Assembly (NCBI GenBank): GCA_964035575.1
Contig: OZ037848.1
Span: 1 to 64,000 of the forward strand
Origin: Rhynchopus sp. YZ270_cl-10
Lineage: Eukaryota; Euglenozoa; Diplonemea; Diplonemida; Diplonemidae
Length of the DNA: 64,000 nt
Reading direction: 5' to 3'
Each line of letters opens with the position of its first letter. Within the stretch, counting starts at the first letter, position 1. Both the position numbers and the translations under genes were made by a program. This document shows positions 53,716 to 62,714 of this stretch, piece after piece. Under the pieces are notes generated by a model. That model was not told the origin of the DNA, searched no databases, and was given only the letters and a program-made list of their open reading frames with translations.

Positions 53716-54772
53716 CTAGAACTTGAACACATCGTTCTCAGAGTACCCTGCCGACTTCAGAAGCCCTGCAAGCTCGCCCTGGGTGGGCGGCCCTCCCTTC
53801 ACGAATTCCTTGTCTCCTGAGACGTGCTTCATCATTCCGGGTGGGCCGCAGACGAAGATCTTACCTGCCCCAGGCTTGGGCATGTAAGTCTCCATGTGGG
53901 CGGGTGTCACAAACCCGATGGACTGCTGCCACGAGAAGGTGGCCTCCTGCACGACGAAGTGCACCCGCAAGCGCGGGTACTCGCGCTCAAGCATCTCAAG
54001 CTCCTTCTTGAGCAGGATGTCCTCCTCGGAGCGGTTCGCGTAGACAAGCGACAGCTGCGTCTTGTCGCCAGCGTTGCGCAGCAGGTGCTGGATGATCTGG
54101 TACATGGGGGTGATGCCGGTCCCGCCAGCGACCATCCCAATGTGCGGGATCTGTGGAGGTAGTTAATTGTAGTACAACGACATGGCTAGGGTGGGGCGGG
54201 AGAGTCTTGCAGTTGGAACATACTTCATTCGGCTGGATGTCGTACTTCTTGAAGGGTCCCTTCATCTCGACGCCTGCGCCGACGGGGAGCTCATGGAAGT
54301 GTGTGCCCATCTTGCCGCCGGGGTACTTCTTGATGAGCAGGTCGAAAGAGCCGTTCTGCTCGGGCTGGGAGATGGGGGTGTAGGGGCGGATCACATTCTT
54401 GCCGTCGGGGCCTTTGCATCTGCGGGTGTGGGGGTTAGTGGACTGCTTTCAAATAGGCATGGCCAAGATCAGTGCGAGGGGTTTATCTGGGACATACTTG
54501 GTTACTATGATACCTGCAACTTCCATGCCCATTCTCTGTGCGTTGTGCTGCAGGTAGAAGGTGAGCTGCTGTGTGTCGGGCGACACTTGGCGTCTGTTCG
54601 CCAGCTTAAATTCACGGAACTCTTTTGGGCTGTGAGTTTTTAATTGGTTTAATTTTCTCTAAGCGCCACTGTCATACCTGAAACCATGATCGTGCTCGTA
54701 CGCAAAGGCAGACGACGTGGCTCCGAACGTAAGCCCTGCACCCACCAGCCCCGCACCCAATTTTCTGAACAT
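53716..54772 (-). CDS. CYB5R: NADH-cytochrome b5 reductase, four exons
   Basis: Exons 54772-54678, 54629-54498, 54419-54224 and 54150-53716 give 285 residues. Introns of 48, 78 and 73 nt all begin GTATG and end CACAG or CGCAG; every junction keeps frame. The N-terminus (MFRKLGAGLVGAGLTFGATS) is a likely mitochondrial signal-anchor, as in MCR1-type reductases. The FAD-binding domain carries NVIRPYTPIS (RxYTxxS) and GKMGTHFHELPVG. The NADH-binding domain has MVAGGTGITPMYQII, LVYANRSEEDILLKKEL, VCGPPGMM and a terminal GYSENDVFKF (the VFKF end typical of the family). It passes electrons from NADH to cytochrome b5. This is the most intron-dense gene here; introns fall between the reductase subdomains. 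Confidence 0.95.
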
Positions 54773-55449
54773 TGTGTCTGTGTGTTGCTGTTGATGAGAA
54801 GTGTTGCATACCATCGCACCATCACATTGCTGCCCCCAGACCACAACAAGGACGACGTAGGACTGCGGTGGCAGTGCCTCCCCTCCTCCCCTCCAAAAAG
54901 GAGTGACTGAATGCGAAGAAGCATAGGTAGCATGACCACAACCATGACGCACAATGAAAGCAGTAGCTGACACGGAAGACTTCGCAACCCAGAAGGGAAA
55001 AAAACGGGTTTGCAGAGTACAAACGAAACAATGCCTACACCCGTGTCAGAATTTTGAATCCGCTTGACAATGCACACACAAAAAAGCCCCAAAAAAGTAC
55101 AATATCCTCCAATAGGCATTTATGTGTAAACAAAAATGCACTCTTGATGGGTACCACACAACTCACATCAACGCATACAAATGAAACCCCATAAAACAAA
55201 TGATAGAGACAGTGCTGGACCACTCACAACATTACATCTTTATAAACCCTCCTACCCCACCCCCACCAGCGGAAAGATACAAAACCTTTCCAGGAAACTC
55301 CACCACCCAACCTTTCCCCTCACCATAAGAATATACGAAGGTGTCTGCACCTCAAGCAGGGCAAAGCCTCTTAGTAGTGGCGAGACGACTCCAATGACAA
55401 TTTAACGTCATTTTTGCTAAACCTTCCCTCCCTCCCCTCCCTTCCCCCC
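54773..55449. other. Intergenic spacer
   Basis: About 680 bp. Upstream of the reductase ATG is TCATCAACAGCAACACACAG, which offers possible splice acceptors 5-15 nt before the start. Nothing else recognised. Confidence 0.5.
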
Positions 55450-56487
55450 CTATCGCTCTTCGGCCATTAGCATGTACCCAAAGGTGTCGCAGGTGGTCAA
55501 CTCCCCTGCGGAAGCTAGCACTGTTGCCACCTCTTGCACACACGCGGTGAGGCGCTCAGGTTGCACCTGCTGTGCTGTATCGAGATATGCCCTGCAGGCA
55601 AGCCGTGCACGGGTCCGGTCTGTCTCCCAGGGCTTGTAGAGGCCGGCCCCCATGGCGTACACACCGTGCACCCACGTGCACAGCGAACCTGCCGCACGGC
55701 ACTGCTGCACCATCTGTGCAATACCCACCTCCGAGTCATGCACAAACGGTGCAAGCCGCTCCACAAGCCTTGTCGTGAGACGACTCCGATCAAACGACGT
55801 CATCTTCTGGCAGAACACTGATGTATCCTTCGCAAGCACCAAGAAATCACGCCACGACGGGCGACGCACACCAAAACACAACGCAACACAGCGGAACAGC
55901 CTTTGCAAGGCTGCCGTCGCATGCGTCACCTTGCGCAGCTCGTCGATGTCGCTTCGACGGACCGAACTGACCATCTGCTCTGCCTCAGCCATGGACGGTG
56001 TTGTATCCTTCTGCGCACGGCTCTCCAGCACCTCCACCACCTGCAACCGATGCAACGCTCTTGACCGTATAATTGGTCTACACCACAGCGCAAGGCGCCA
56101 TCCCCCTAACGCACAGTTTGATAGTTGTGACAATTCCAAAAATTTGAAGATGTGCAGTAAAATCGGTTCGTGCGCAAGACGACGCAACGTGCCCGCCTCT
56201 GTTGTTGTGGTGCGTTTGGATGCCTCCTTATGCGGCTTCGTGCTTTGTGTGGTGTTTGCGTTCACCGTCGTGGTCGGTATGCCAAACAGAGTTGGCAGGT
56301 TGTGTGTTTGGTTCCCTTTGACCTGCCAGCCACCTTCTCGCACGATGTCTAATTGCTGTTCCAGAGCGCGTCGTTGTTGTGCGGTACGTGGTTTGGCGTT
56401 TGTGCGCGACGCGTTGCCCTTCCGTGGAGGCTTCTGCGGGGTATGAGATATGCCAGCATAGAACAGCGCAACGGCATTTTGAACCAT
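55450..56487 (-). CDS. F-box protein with dynein-heavy-chain stalk-like domain
   Basis: 345 residues, one exon. After a basic N-terminus, residues ~105-150 look like an F-box (LAHEPILLHIFKFLELSQLS, then WRLALWCR), the Skp1-binding motif of SCF ubiquitin ligases. From ~165 to ~300 the sequence follows the dynein heavy-chain microtubule-binding stalk region (Pfam MT type): EQMVSSVRRSDIDELRKV, a hydrophobic helix with LFRCVALCFGV, a W, AKDTSVFCQKMTSFDRSRLT, LVERLAPFVHDSE, then CRAAGSLCTWVHGVYAMG and KPWE. This order matches SxxDIxELK...LLG...FL..L..FDK..I...V..KL..Y...KA...LC.WV.A...Y..V...E in dyneins. No AAA+ modules are present. A soluble substrate receptor or tubulin-binding adaptor is inferred. 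Confidence 0.72.
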   Translation of the reverse strand: MVQNAVALFYAGISHTPQKPPRKGNASRTNAKPRTAQQRRALEQQLDIVREGGWQVKGNQTHNLPTLFGIPTTTVNANTTQSTKPHKEASKRTTTTEAGTLRRLAHEPILLHIFKFLELSQLSNCALGGWRLALWCRPIIRSRALHRLQVVEVLESRAQKDTTPSMAEAEQMVSSVRRSDIDELRKVTHATAALQRLFRCVALCFGVRRPSWRDFLVLAKDTSVFCQKMTSFDRSRLTTRLVERLAPFVHDSEVGIAQMVQQCRAAGSLCTWVHGVYAMGAGLYKPWETDRTRARLACRAYLDTAQQVQPERLTACVQEVATVLASAGELTTCDTFGYMLMAEER

Positions 56488-57660
56488 CCAAAAAATTAAG
56501 AAAAAAGGTTGGTCAGTGGAAAAGCAAAGGTCACCTAAAAAATAAGAGGTTTACAAGACCCTACCTGCTTAGGTCACCTAAATAAACAGAAGTGGAAAGT
56601 TCAAAATGTAAGAAGCAAAATGGAAAAGAAAAATACAGTTAAAGGATGCGTATGAGCGGTCTCGTGTAAAGGTTACCTGAAGAAGAATAAAGAAGGGAAA
56701 GGGGGGACTAGCGAGAAGTGTTATGTGAGGACATAAAAGTTAGGAAAAAAAATGTGCTGCAAAAGGGTACCGGCTAGGGTTGAGCATCTTCTCAAATATA
56801 CATTTCTGCAGCGGAAGACTGACGGGTGCACAACAAGGAAATACGACAGGGAATGCAAACAGGAGAAGGGCAGTAGGCCATGCTAAAACAAAGGGGTGGG
56901 GGTGGGTTCCTTCATCTGCTCCTTATTTTTTTCTTTTTATTTTTTCAAGAAAAAGAAAACTCTGGCTGGCCAGGGGCAGGGTTTGCACCTTTAGGCGATA
57001 AAGTGCGTTCAAATGCGATTATGACAAAGTTGTAAAATGGGAAAGAAGATTGAATTTGTGCAATAATGCCTTCAGCCACACAATAGTCCTCTCGACAGAA
57101 AGAGAACGGAGGGGCACAAGCACCGGGGAAAAAAAAAAGAATCGTTGGTAATGTGAATGCACCACAACCGATAAAGAAAAAGTGAAGTTATTAATGCAGG
57201 CACCTCCGACTGACCCACGTTTTTGGGTTCCTTCATCTGCTCCGTATTTTGTTTTTGTTCTTTTTTTCAAGAAAAGAAAACATTTGCACTGACCTGAAGG
57301 TTGGTTGTGATGCATATCTAGGTCTTGTGACTTTGCATTGTTACACACAGCAAGACCCCTGACTATATCGGTTCGTCCCAGCCTGGAGTCATCACGCTTG
57401 CGAGAAAACGTCCATAAAAAGGAGCAAGACAGTCAGTGGTGAAAATCATACGTACACCCTCCAGGGACAAAAACAAACCTAATTATAGTAATAATAGTAT
57501 AAAAGAACAATAAAACAACATTGAAAAAAAAAGGGGGGGGGGCGCAGCCTGAGTAATAAAAAAGGGGGGTTTTCGGCCCAAAAAGCCCCGACCCCAGACC
57601 CCCGGCCACAACCTAGTGCGTAATAAGGGGATGGGGTAGTACTGCACCCAAAACCCCGTT
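56488..57660. other. Gene-free spacer with a ~57-bp duplication
   Basis: About 1.2 kb. 56903-56960 and 57225-57281 share GGGTTCCTTCATCTGCTCC, T-rich DNA and CAAGAAAAGAAAAC; between them lies a family D copy. A degenerate family C copy (TGCTTAGGTCACC) lies near 56563. No gene. Confidence 0.55.
57198..57220 (+). repeat. 23-bp exact repeat (family D), copy 2
   Basis: Identical to 53191-53213. It is preceded by GAAGTTATTAATGC and followed at once by the second GGGTTCCTTCATCTGCTCC copy. Confidence 0.75.
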
Positions 57661-58312
57661 TTTCGGCGTTTCCGGAGTCCACCCAGAAAGTGGTGGGGCC
57701 ATTCTGAAAAAATGGACAAGTTTTTCGGTGTTTAAATTTTCACGACTTTTCTTGGGTACAGTTTTACGTGTGCTTTTCCGGGGCCCCATCTCGAAAAGGG
57801 TCACACGGGGTATAACTCAGTAGTCCGGCCCCGGCCCCGGCCCTGGCCCTGGCCCTGGCCCTGGCCCTGGCCCTGGCCCTGGCCCCGGCCCCGGCCCCGG
57901 CCCCGGCCCCGGCCCCGGCCCCGGCCCCGGCCCCGGCCCCGGCCCCGGCCCCGGCCCCGGCCCCGGCCCCGGCCCCGGCCCCGGCCCCGGCCCCGGCCCC
58001 GGCCCCGGCCCCGGCCCCGGCCCCGGCCCCGGCCCCGGCCCGGATGCTGAAAACATGAAAGTGCCCGAAAACACCGGCATTTGCATTTTCGGAATCCGTC
58101 CGTTCTGTGGTGGGGTCAATTTGCTGAAATGGACAAGTTCTTGGTTTTGGTCAAAATCCATGTAGGGTAAAGAGGGCCAAGGTAAATACCACAACCCAGA
58201 TTTTCTCACCCTGATGCTGAAAACATGAAAATGCCCGAAAACATCGGCATTTGCATTTCCGGAATCCGCCCGTTCTGTGGTGGGGTATATACAGAAAAAT
58301 GGACAAAATTTT
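57661..58312. repeat. Three diverged ~65-100 bp units around a GGCCCC array
   Basis: Units at 57661-57726, 58042-58143 and 58211-58312 share CGGAATCCGNCCGTTCTGTG, GTGGGG and AAATGGACAA. The last two also share GATGCTGAAAACATGAAA, TGCCCGAAAACA and CGGCATTTGCATTT. The GGCCCC array lies between the first and second. Confidence 0.85.
57825..58042. repeat. GGCCCC (GGGGCC) hexanucleotide array, ~36 copies
   Basis: About 217 bp of GGCCCC units; units near 57841-57886 are the GGCCCT variant, the rest pure. GGGGCC runs on the minus strand can form G-quadruplexes. The minus frame reads Gly-Pro repeats, which I take as fortuitous. Confidence 0.95.
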
Positions 58313-58743
58313 AATGACTAAAATTTTCACAAAATATGAACCCATACCCAATACAAGGGTAAATGACAAAAATTACCATAAAACCCCCCAAAACCCAAAA
58401 GCCCAGACCCCAGGCCACCTTCCTTATTACGCACCCTGGGGGGGCGATGCACAGCGCCTCTGGGACGCGGACACTGACATTCTGAGGAGAGAGCGAAATC
58501 ACAATTGCTTTCAGAAAACTGAAGGCATACAGACAGACATTGCAGTCTGATTTGGTGCAAAAAAATAATAATTTGCAGCACCCGTTCTGTTGAGACAAGC
58601 TGCATCATCAATTCAGGAAAAGTGTGAATAGAAGTTCGTTAGAAAGGGTTTGAAGTGTATAAGAACCTTTTTAACCCATGGGTGTTATTTGAGTAATAAG
58701 TGATGACTGTGACGTGGAAAAAATAAAAAATTGTGGTGACATA

Positions 58744-59085
58744 AAGGGGCCCCCCGAATAAGTTCTTTATTTGGGGGGTGTTTGCTCGAAGAATAAAAGA
58801 AGTTATTTGGAATCGAAGTTATTTGGGGGGGGAAGTTATTTGGGCAAACACCGTACCATAAATTTTTTTCGCCTGCGGCGCCATTATATATTGCTTTTTT
58901 TTGCTCCGCAAAAAAAAAAATACACAGTACCCTATCAGTTTGGGGGAAATTTTGAAAAATAAAAAAGGAAGTGGGAGGGGGCGAAGTTATTCGGTAACTT
59001 TTTCGGCACCTAAAATCTGGAAAAAAAAGAAGTTATTTGGGAAAATACCTATTATTTGGGGGGGAACTTATTCGGGGGGCCCCTT
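58744..59085. mobile_element. 342-bp MITE-like element, 22-bp terminal inverted repeats
   Basis: AAGGGGCCCCCCGAATAAGT (then TC) at 58744 is the exact reverse complement of the end at 59085. TA flanks both sides (58742-58743 and 59086-59087), as expected for a Tc1/mariner-type target. Inside are several GAAGTTATTTGGG and GAAGTTATTCGG blocks. No transposase is encoded. Confidence 0.82.
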
Positions 59086-59720
59086 TAAAAATTGTCTACA
59101 AACCCGAACCAGAACGCAATAACTGGTTTGCGAAGCGTGAGTCGATGAAGGCGCACTGTTTACGTCGTGGGGCATGAAGACGCCGCATGCTGATGAGAGA
59201 ACGTTTGGGAAACCTCATCTAAACATCCCTCGTCATCCCTGACCAGTCATGGCACAGGCAGGGACAGAATGATGAGTGGATTTCCACGATTCATGACTTG
59301 CGACGTTCCTTTATCCTTACCGCAAGAAAGAGGCATAGTCAGTCACCACAAAGATACGAACAGAGAAAGACATCGCGTCTTGCTTTTTGAAATGAAAAGA
59401 GTCAATAATTGCACGTCAATAAAAGAAAAACTTACATTCAGAAACCCAACGTCAAGTTTCCTAGTCCAGATTGCAAATGACCTAGATTGCAAATACACAC
59501 ATTGTTGACTCAGCTCGAGGCTCAGTGAGTAGGTCTCCGCAAGATAAAGGTATGAGTTCCTAAAGGCGTTCAGAGAGTTCTCTTAGGGGGGAAACTGAAA
59601 GAAAAATATTTTTTGGGAAGAAAATTGCCTCGTTCCCCCCGGTAAGATAACGCCATGCAAATAACGATATGCGTCGGTGTTCTCATCACAAAAAGGAGGA
59701 AAAAGAAAAAAAATGCGAAT
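59086..59720. other. Gene-free spacer
   Basis: About 635 bp, AT-rich. No gene, RNA or clear repeat recognised. Confidence 0.5.
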
Positions 59721-59768
59721 AGAAGAGTGTAGCTCATCCTCGGGTTACAACCAAGTTTAAAAAAAAAC
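59721..59768 (+). repeat. Dispersed A-tailed element (family A), opposite strand
   Basis: Plus strand: AGTGTAGCTCATCCTCGGGT, TACAACCAAGTTT and an A run. It is the only copy whose A tail lies on the plus strand. It supplies the last codons and stop of the WD-like fragment on the minus strand. Confidence 0.65.
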
Positions 59769-60084
59769 ACCCCCCAGAATGAAATGACACTGCCAAGAAC
59801 AACAGTTTCCCAGACTGTTTCAAGAACACCGCAAACCCACCACTGTGACAAGGCCACATGTTCCCCGTCGCAATGTTCCACACACACTCTCTCCTTTCGC
59901 CAGCGTAGTCGCAACAAACTACATGGGATCCATCTGGGCACACGGCCGCAGCAGCATCACCATTTTTATTTGTTGCTTCAACTACCTGAGTGTGCCTGTC
60001 AAGTATGAAAAGATCGCAGTGGAAATGGTTAAGTTTCCATTCTTCGGAGTCAGAAACATTGTGTTCGACCGCGACCGTTTTGCA
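59734..60084 (-). pseudogene. WD-repeat-like gene fragment
   Basis: A minus frame of 116 residues with no ATG start. It may begin after an acceptor-like CACTGTAG at 60085. Residues read TVAVEHNVSDSEEW, DLFILDRHTQVVEATN, NGDAAAAVCPDGSHVVCCDY, then RRECVWNIATGN and GGFAVFLKQSGKLLFLAV. The spacing of strand, PDG turn and W-N-I-ATG matches WD/beta-propeller repeats. Only one to two blades are present. The reading frame ends at a TGA inside a dispersed A-tailed repeat, so the 3' part has probably been lost. It could instead be one exon of a gene I cannot assemble. Confidence 0.5.
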
Positions 60085-60611
60085 CTACAGTGCCGCTCCA
60101 AGTCAGGTCAGTCGCTGGGAATATCTGCTTCCTGACAGCACTCAGAAGTGGGGAAAAAAGGTAAATAATACAGTAACTGGCTTCAAGATATGGTATAATA
60201 AGGTAACAAAGAAAACACGGGGTTTCGTTTGTCTGCAAGCTGTTTAACATGCAGACGCGCACCATCCGTTTCTATTCTTTGTCGAGAGCTATGAAAAAAA
60301 CCCCACATTTTTTTTGTGCATGATGGGGGTGCAGTGGCACACATTGCTTCATGATTTCTCTTTTTTGTTCAATACAACTTTATTGCAGTTGTTTCAAATC
60401 GGGACAACGCCATCTTGGTTCTTTCTTTGAAAAACAGGGGCCAAAGGGGACCCCCAGAGCGTGCAGCGTGTACCTCCACACTGTGACAGCTGGAGGTACA
60501 CGCCCGCTCCCTAATGAGCCAACACTCCAGCATCCTCCTTTCCCGCTACCCCGTTAGCTTAAGTTTTTGACCCCACTTCCCCCGAACCCCCACCCCCACC
60601 CCCACCCCCCA
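60085..60611. other. Intergenic spacer
   Basis: About 530 bp. The T-rich CTTTTTTCCCCACTTCTGAG with GTCAG near 60135-60160 (minus strand) could be a splice acceptor for the WD-like fragment. A (CCCCCA)n run (60587-60611) ends at the cyclase stop. No other feature. Confidence 0.45.
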
Positions 60612-62714
60612 CTAGTCCAACGACTCCTCACACACGACGTAGACCCCAACCCTCAGAGGGTGTGGCGCGAGAAGGCTCTCCACCGCCGCAGTGCACGTCT
60701 GCGTGAGGTAGTTCGTGAGGGTGTCTGCCTCAGCGACGAAGAGGGACACATCCTCACGCACAGCCTCCGCACAGAGCGCGACACTGCGCTGCACAGGCGG
60801 TCCAAGCACTGTCACGAAGCGCTGCAAACGTGAACCCACAGTGCCGTACTGCACAAAACCCGAGCACAGCCCCACAAGCGCCACGTTGCGCACCCTCTGC
60901 GCAAAGCGCACCGCGTTCTCAAGATGTGCAGAAGTTGACCACGTCAGGTTCCACCCGACACTGACGCCACTCCCCAGCATCGACACCACCACGCCACCAC
61001 TCTGCACCAACGCAGCGCGCATCTGCGACAGCTTCAGCGTCACGTTCTGCAGTGTGCAATCCTCGCCAGGAAGTCCAGCAAGCTCAACCATCCCCACCGT
61101 CGCCGTCACGTCCACCGTGTCCACCATCGTGTGCACCAACCCCCGTTCAATCGAAACCGATGTGATCCTGCTCATCTCCGACAACCCGCGACTCGTACTT
61201 GCATTGAGCTGCAGTGCACTCTGCATGCGCCCTGCCAGCGACGCAGGCCAGAGATGGCACACCGACGTGCCCCCCGACACACCTTTGAGGTCAAGGTTTT
61301 GGTACTCCCGCACGGTTTCGATGTCGAGATCATGTTCAGCATCCTCCATGAGCTCTGTACGCACTGCGACGGCACCTGGCGCACAGCTGCTCTCCAAACG
61401 CGCTGCAAGGTTCACGGTATGCCCAAAGTAGTCCGCACGTCCAGTCAGAACGTTCTGCTCCAGCGCAACCGGCCCGGTGTTGATCCCAATGCGCACAGTC
61501 AAGCCACCCCAGAGGCCCTGCTTTGCACAGATCGGCACCTCGTCCAGCAAGGTCTCCGGCCATTCCGCTTCGAACAGTGCCTCCTGAACACGCAACGCAA
61601 AGCCAAGCGCAGATGAGGTGCTGTGGAAGGCTATCATGAAGGCGTCGCCGATGGTCTTGACCTCGTAGCCGTTGTGACGTCGGAGGAGGTCGCGGATGAG
61701 CGTGTTGTGCGTGCTGAGGGCGGCAAGCATTGCGTCGGGCACAGCCTCCCAGATCGACGTTGACGAGCAGATGTCTGTGAACACCAGCGTGGTGGTGGGC
61801 GCACCGTTGGAACCAGGTGCATCTTGCACTTCTTCGCTGACCCCTTTACGCGGCTGTTCAACGACTTCGAAGAGCGCAGCTGGGAGGTACGACCGGTACT
61901 GTCTGAGGTTCTCCTCCATGCGTGCTAGGGTTTCGTGCATCTCCACGGGCAGCTCCGTGCGTTTCGTGTAGAGCACCCTTGCCACGCCGTCAACGTCGTA
62001 GCCCGCAAGCAGACGTGTCACTTCTTGGACGGTTTCGATGGTGCGCTGCATTGCCTTCTGCTCCTCAAGGACCTGACGTGCGAAGCTTCTTGTTGCCAGG
62101 AAGTCCAGAACAAAGGTGGCTGCGGCGATGAGAAACCCTTCCCAGGTTTCAGTCAACCCAAGGGCGCAGGGAGGTTTGTCACAGTCAGTCAACTTTGCAT
62201 AGTATTTGTCACGGCTGCTTTGGGAGATGAGGCCCGGCATGTCGAAGATGCCAAAACGATAGGACGCCTCAGCAGTCATGAGGAAAAGCCACGCAAGGAA
62301 AGCAAGCACGAACAACGTGGTCGTGCTGTGGTCGATGCGGAGCACCAGAAGCAGGTCCACCATCAGGACGAAGAGTGGCCAGGCTGCGTTGCCGGTCCCT
62401 CGCGTGTGCAGGTCGCTCAGGGCAAAGGCGACGCTGAGCGAGGAGATGATGGTGACAAGGAAAGTATCGCTCAAGCGCTGCTTGCACATAATACGCACGA
62501 CAACGAAAAGCGACAGAAGCGACGTTGTCAACGTTATCCCCCGCGCCACCCAGGTCCCTGACATCTCAATCTGCGCCAGCTGCATCGGCAATAAAAAAGA
62601 CAGCAGCACCCCGCACCCACACGTCACGAAGAGCACACGCCGGTCACGCACTTCACACACAGGGGCGAGGCCATCTCGGGTCAATCCACGTTCCACATAC
62701 TCTCGGATACGCAT
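60612..62714 (-). CDS. Multi-pass class III adenylyl cyclase with degenerate second cyclase domain
   Basis: 700 residues, one exon. About six hydrophobic helices fill residues ~28-215 (LFVTCGCGVLLSFLLPMQLA; TTTLFVLAFLAWLFLMTA; FLIAAATFVLDFLA), then a helix linker. The cyclase domain spans ~310-500. It has metal-binding Asp in LVFTDICSSTSIWE and in VKTIGDAFMIAF, the purine-selecting Lys of VKTIGDAF and Asp of RADYFGHTVN, and the transition-state Asn/Arg in VNLAARLES. Lys plus Asp predict ATP over GTP. A second block (~530-690) keeps the fold outline (VTATVGMVELAG; GGVVVSMLGSGVSVGWN; NAVRFAQRVR) but has lost the metal and base residues, like a pseudo-cyclase half. It probably makes cAMP at a membrane. 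The first ATG follows CCCTTTGATTCTTTCTA. Confidence 0.92.
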   Translation of the reverse strand: MRIREYVERGLTRDGLAPVCEVRDRRVLFVTCGCGVLLSFLLPMQLAQIEMSGTWVARGITLTTSLLSLFVVVRIMCKQRLSDTFLVTIISSLSVAFALSDLHTRGTGNAAWPLFVLMVDLLLVLRIDHSTTTLFVLAFLAWLFLMTAEASYRFGIFDMPGLISQSSRDKYYAKLTDCDKPPCALGLTETWEGFLIAAATFVLDFLATRSFARQVLEEQKAMQRTIETVQEVTRLLAGYDVDGVARVLYTKRTELPVEMHETLARMEENLRQYRSYLPAALFEVVEQPRKGVSEEVQDAPGSNGAPTTTLVFTDICSSTSIWEAVPDAMLAALSTHNTLIRDLLRRHNGYEVKTIGDAFMIAFHSTSSALGFALRVQEALFEAEWPETLLDEVPICAKQGLWGGLTVRIGINTGPVALEQNVLTGRADYFGHTVNLAARLESSCAPGAVAVRTELMEDAEHDLDIETVREYQNLDLKGVSGGTSVCHLWPASLAGRMQSALQLNASTSRGLSEMSRITSVSIERGLVHTMVDTVDVTATVGMVELAGLPGEDCTLQNVTLKLSQMRAALVQSGGVVVSMLGSGVSVGWNLTWSTSAHLENAVRFAQRVRNVALVGLCSGFVQYGTVGSRLQRFVTVLGPPVQRSVALCAEAVREDVSLFVAEADTLTNYLTQTCTAAVESLLAPHPLRVGVYVVCEESLD

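Noticed and set aside
57817-58209. Gly-Pro repeat protein
   Set aside because: Direct translation of the GGCCCC array; no independent support.
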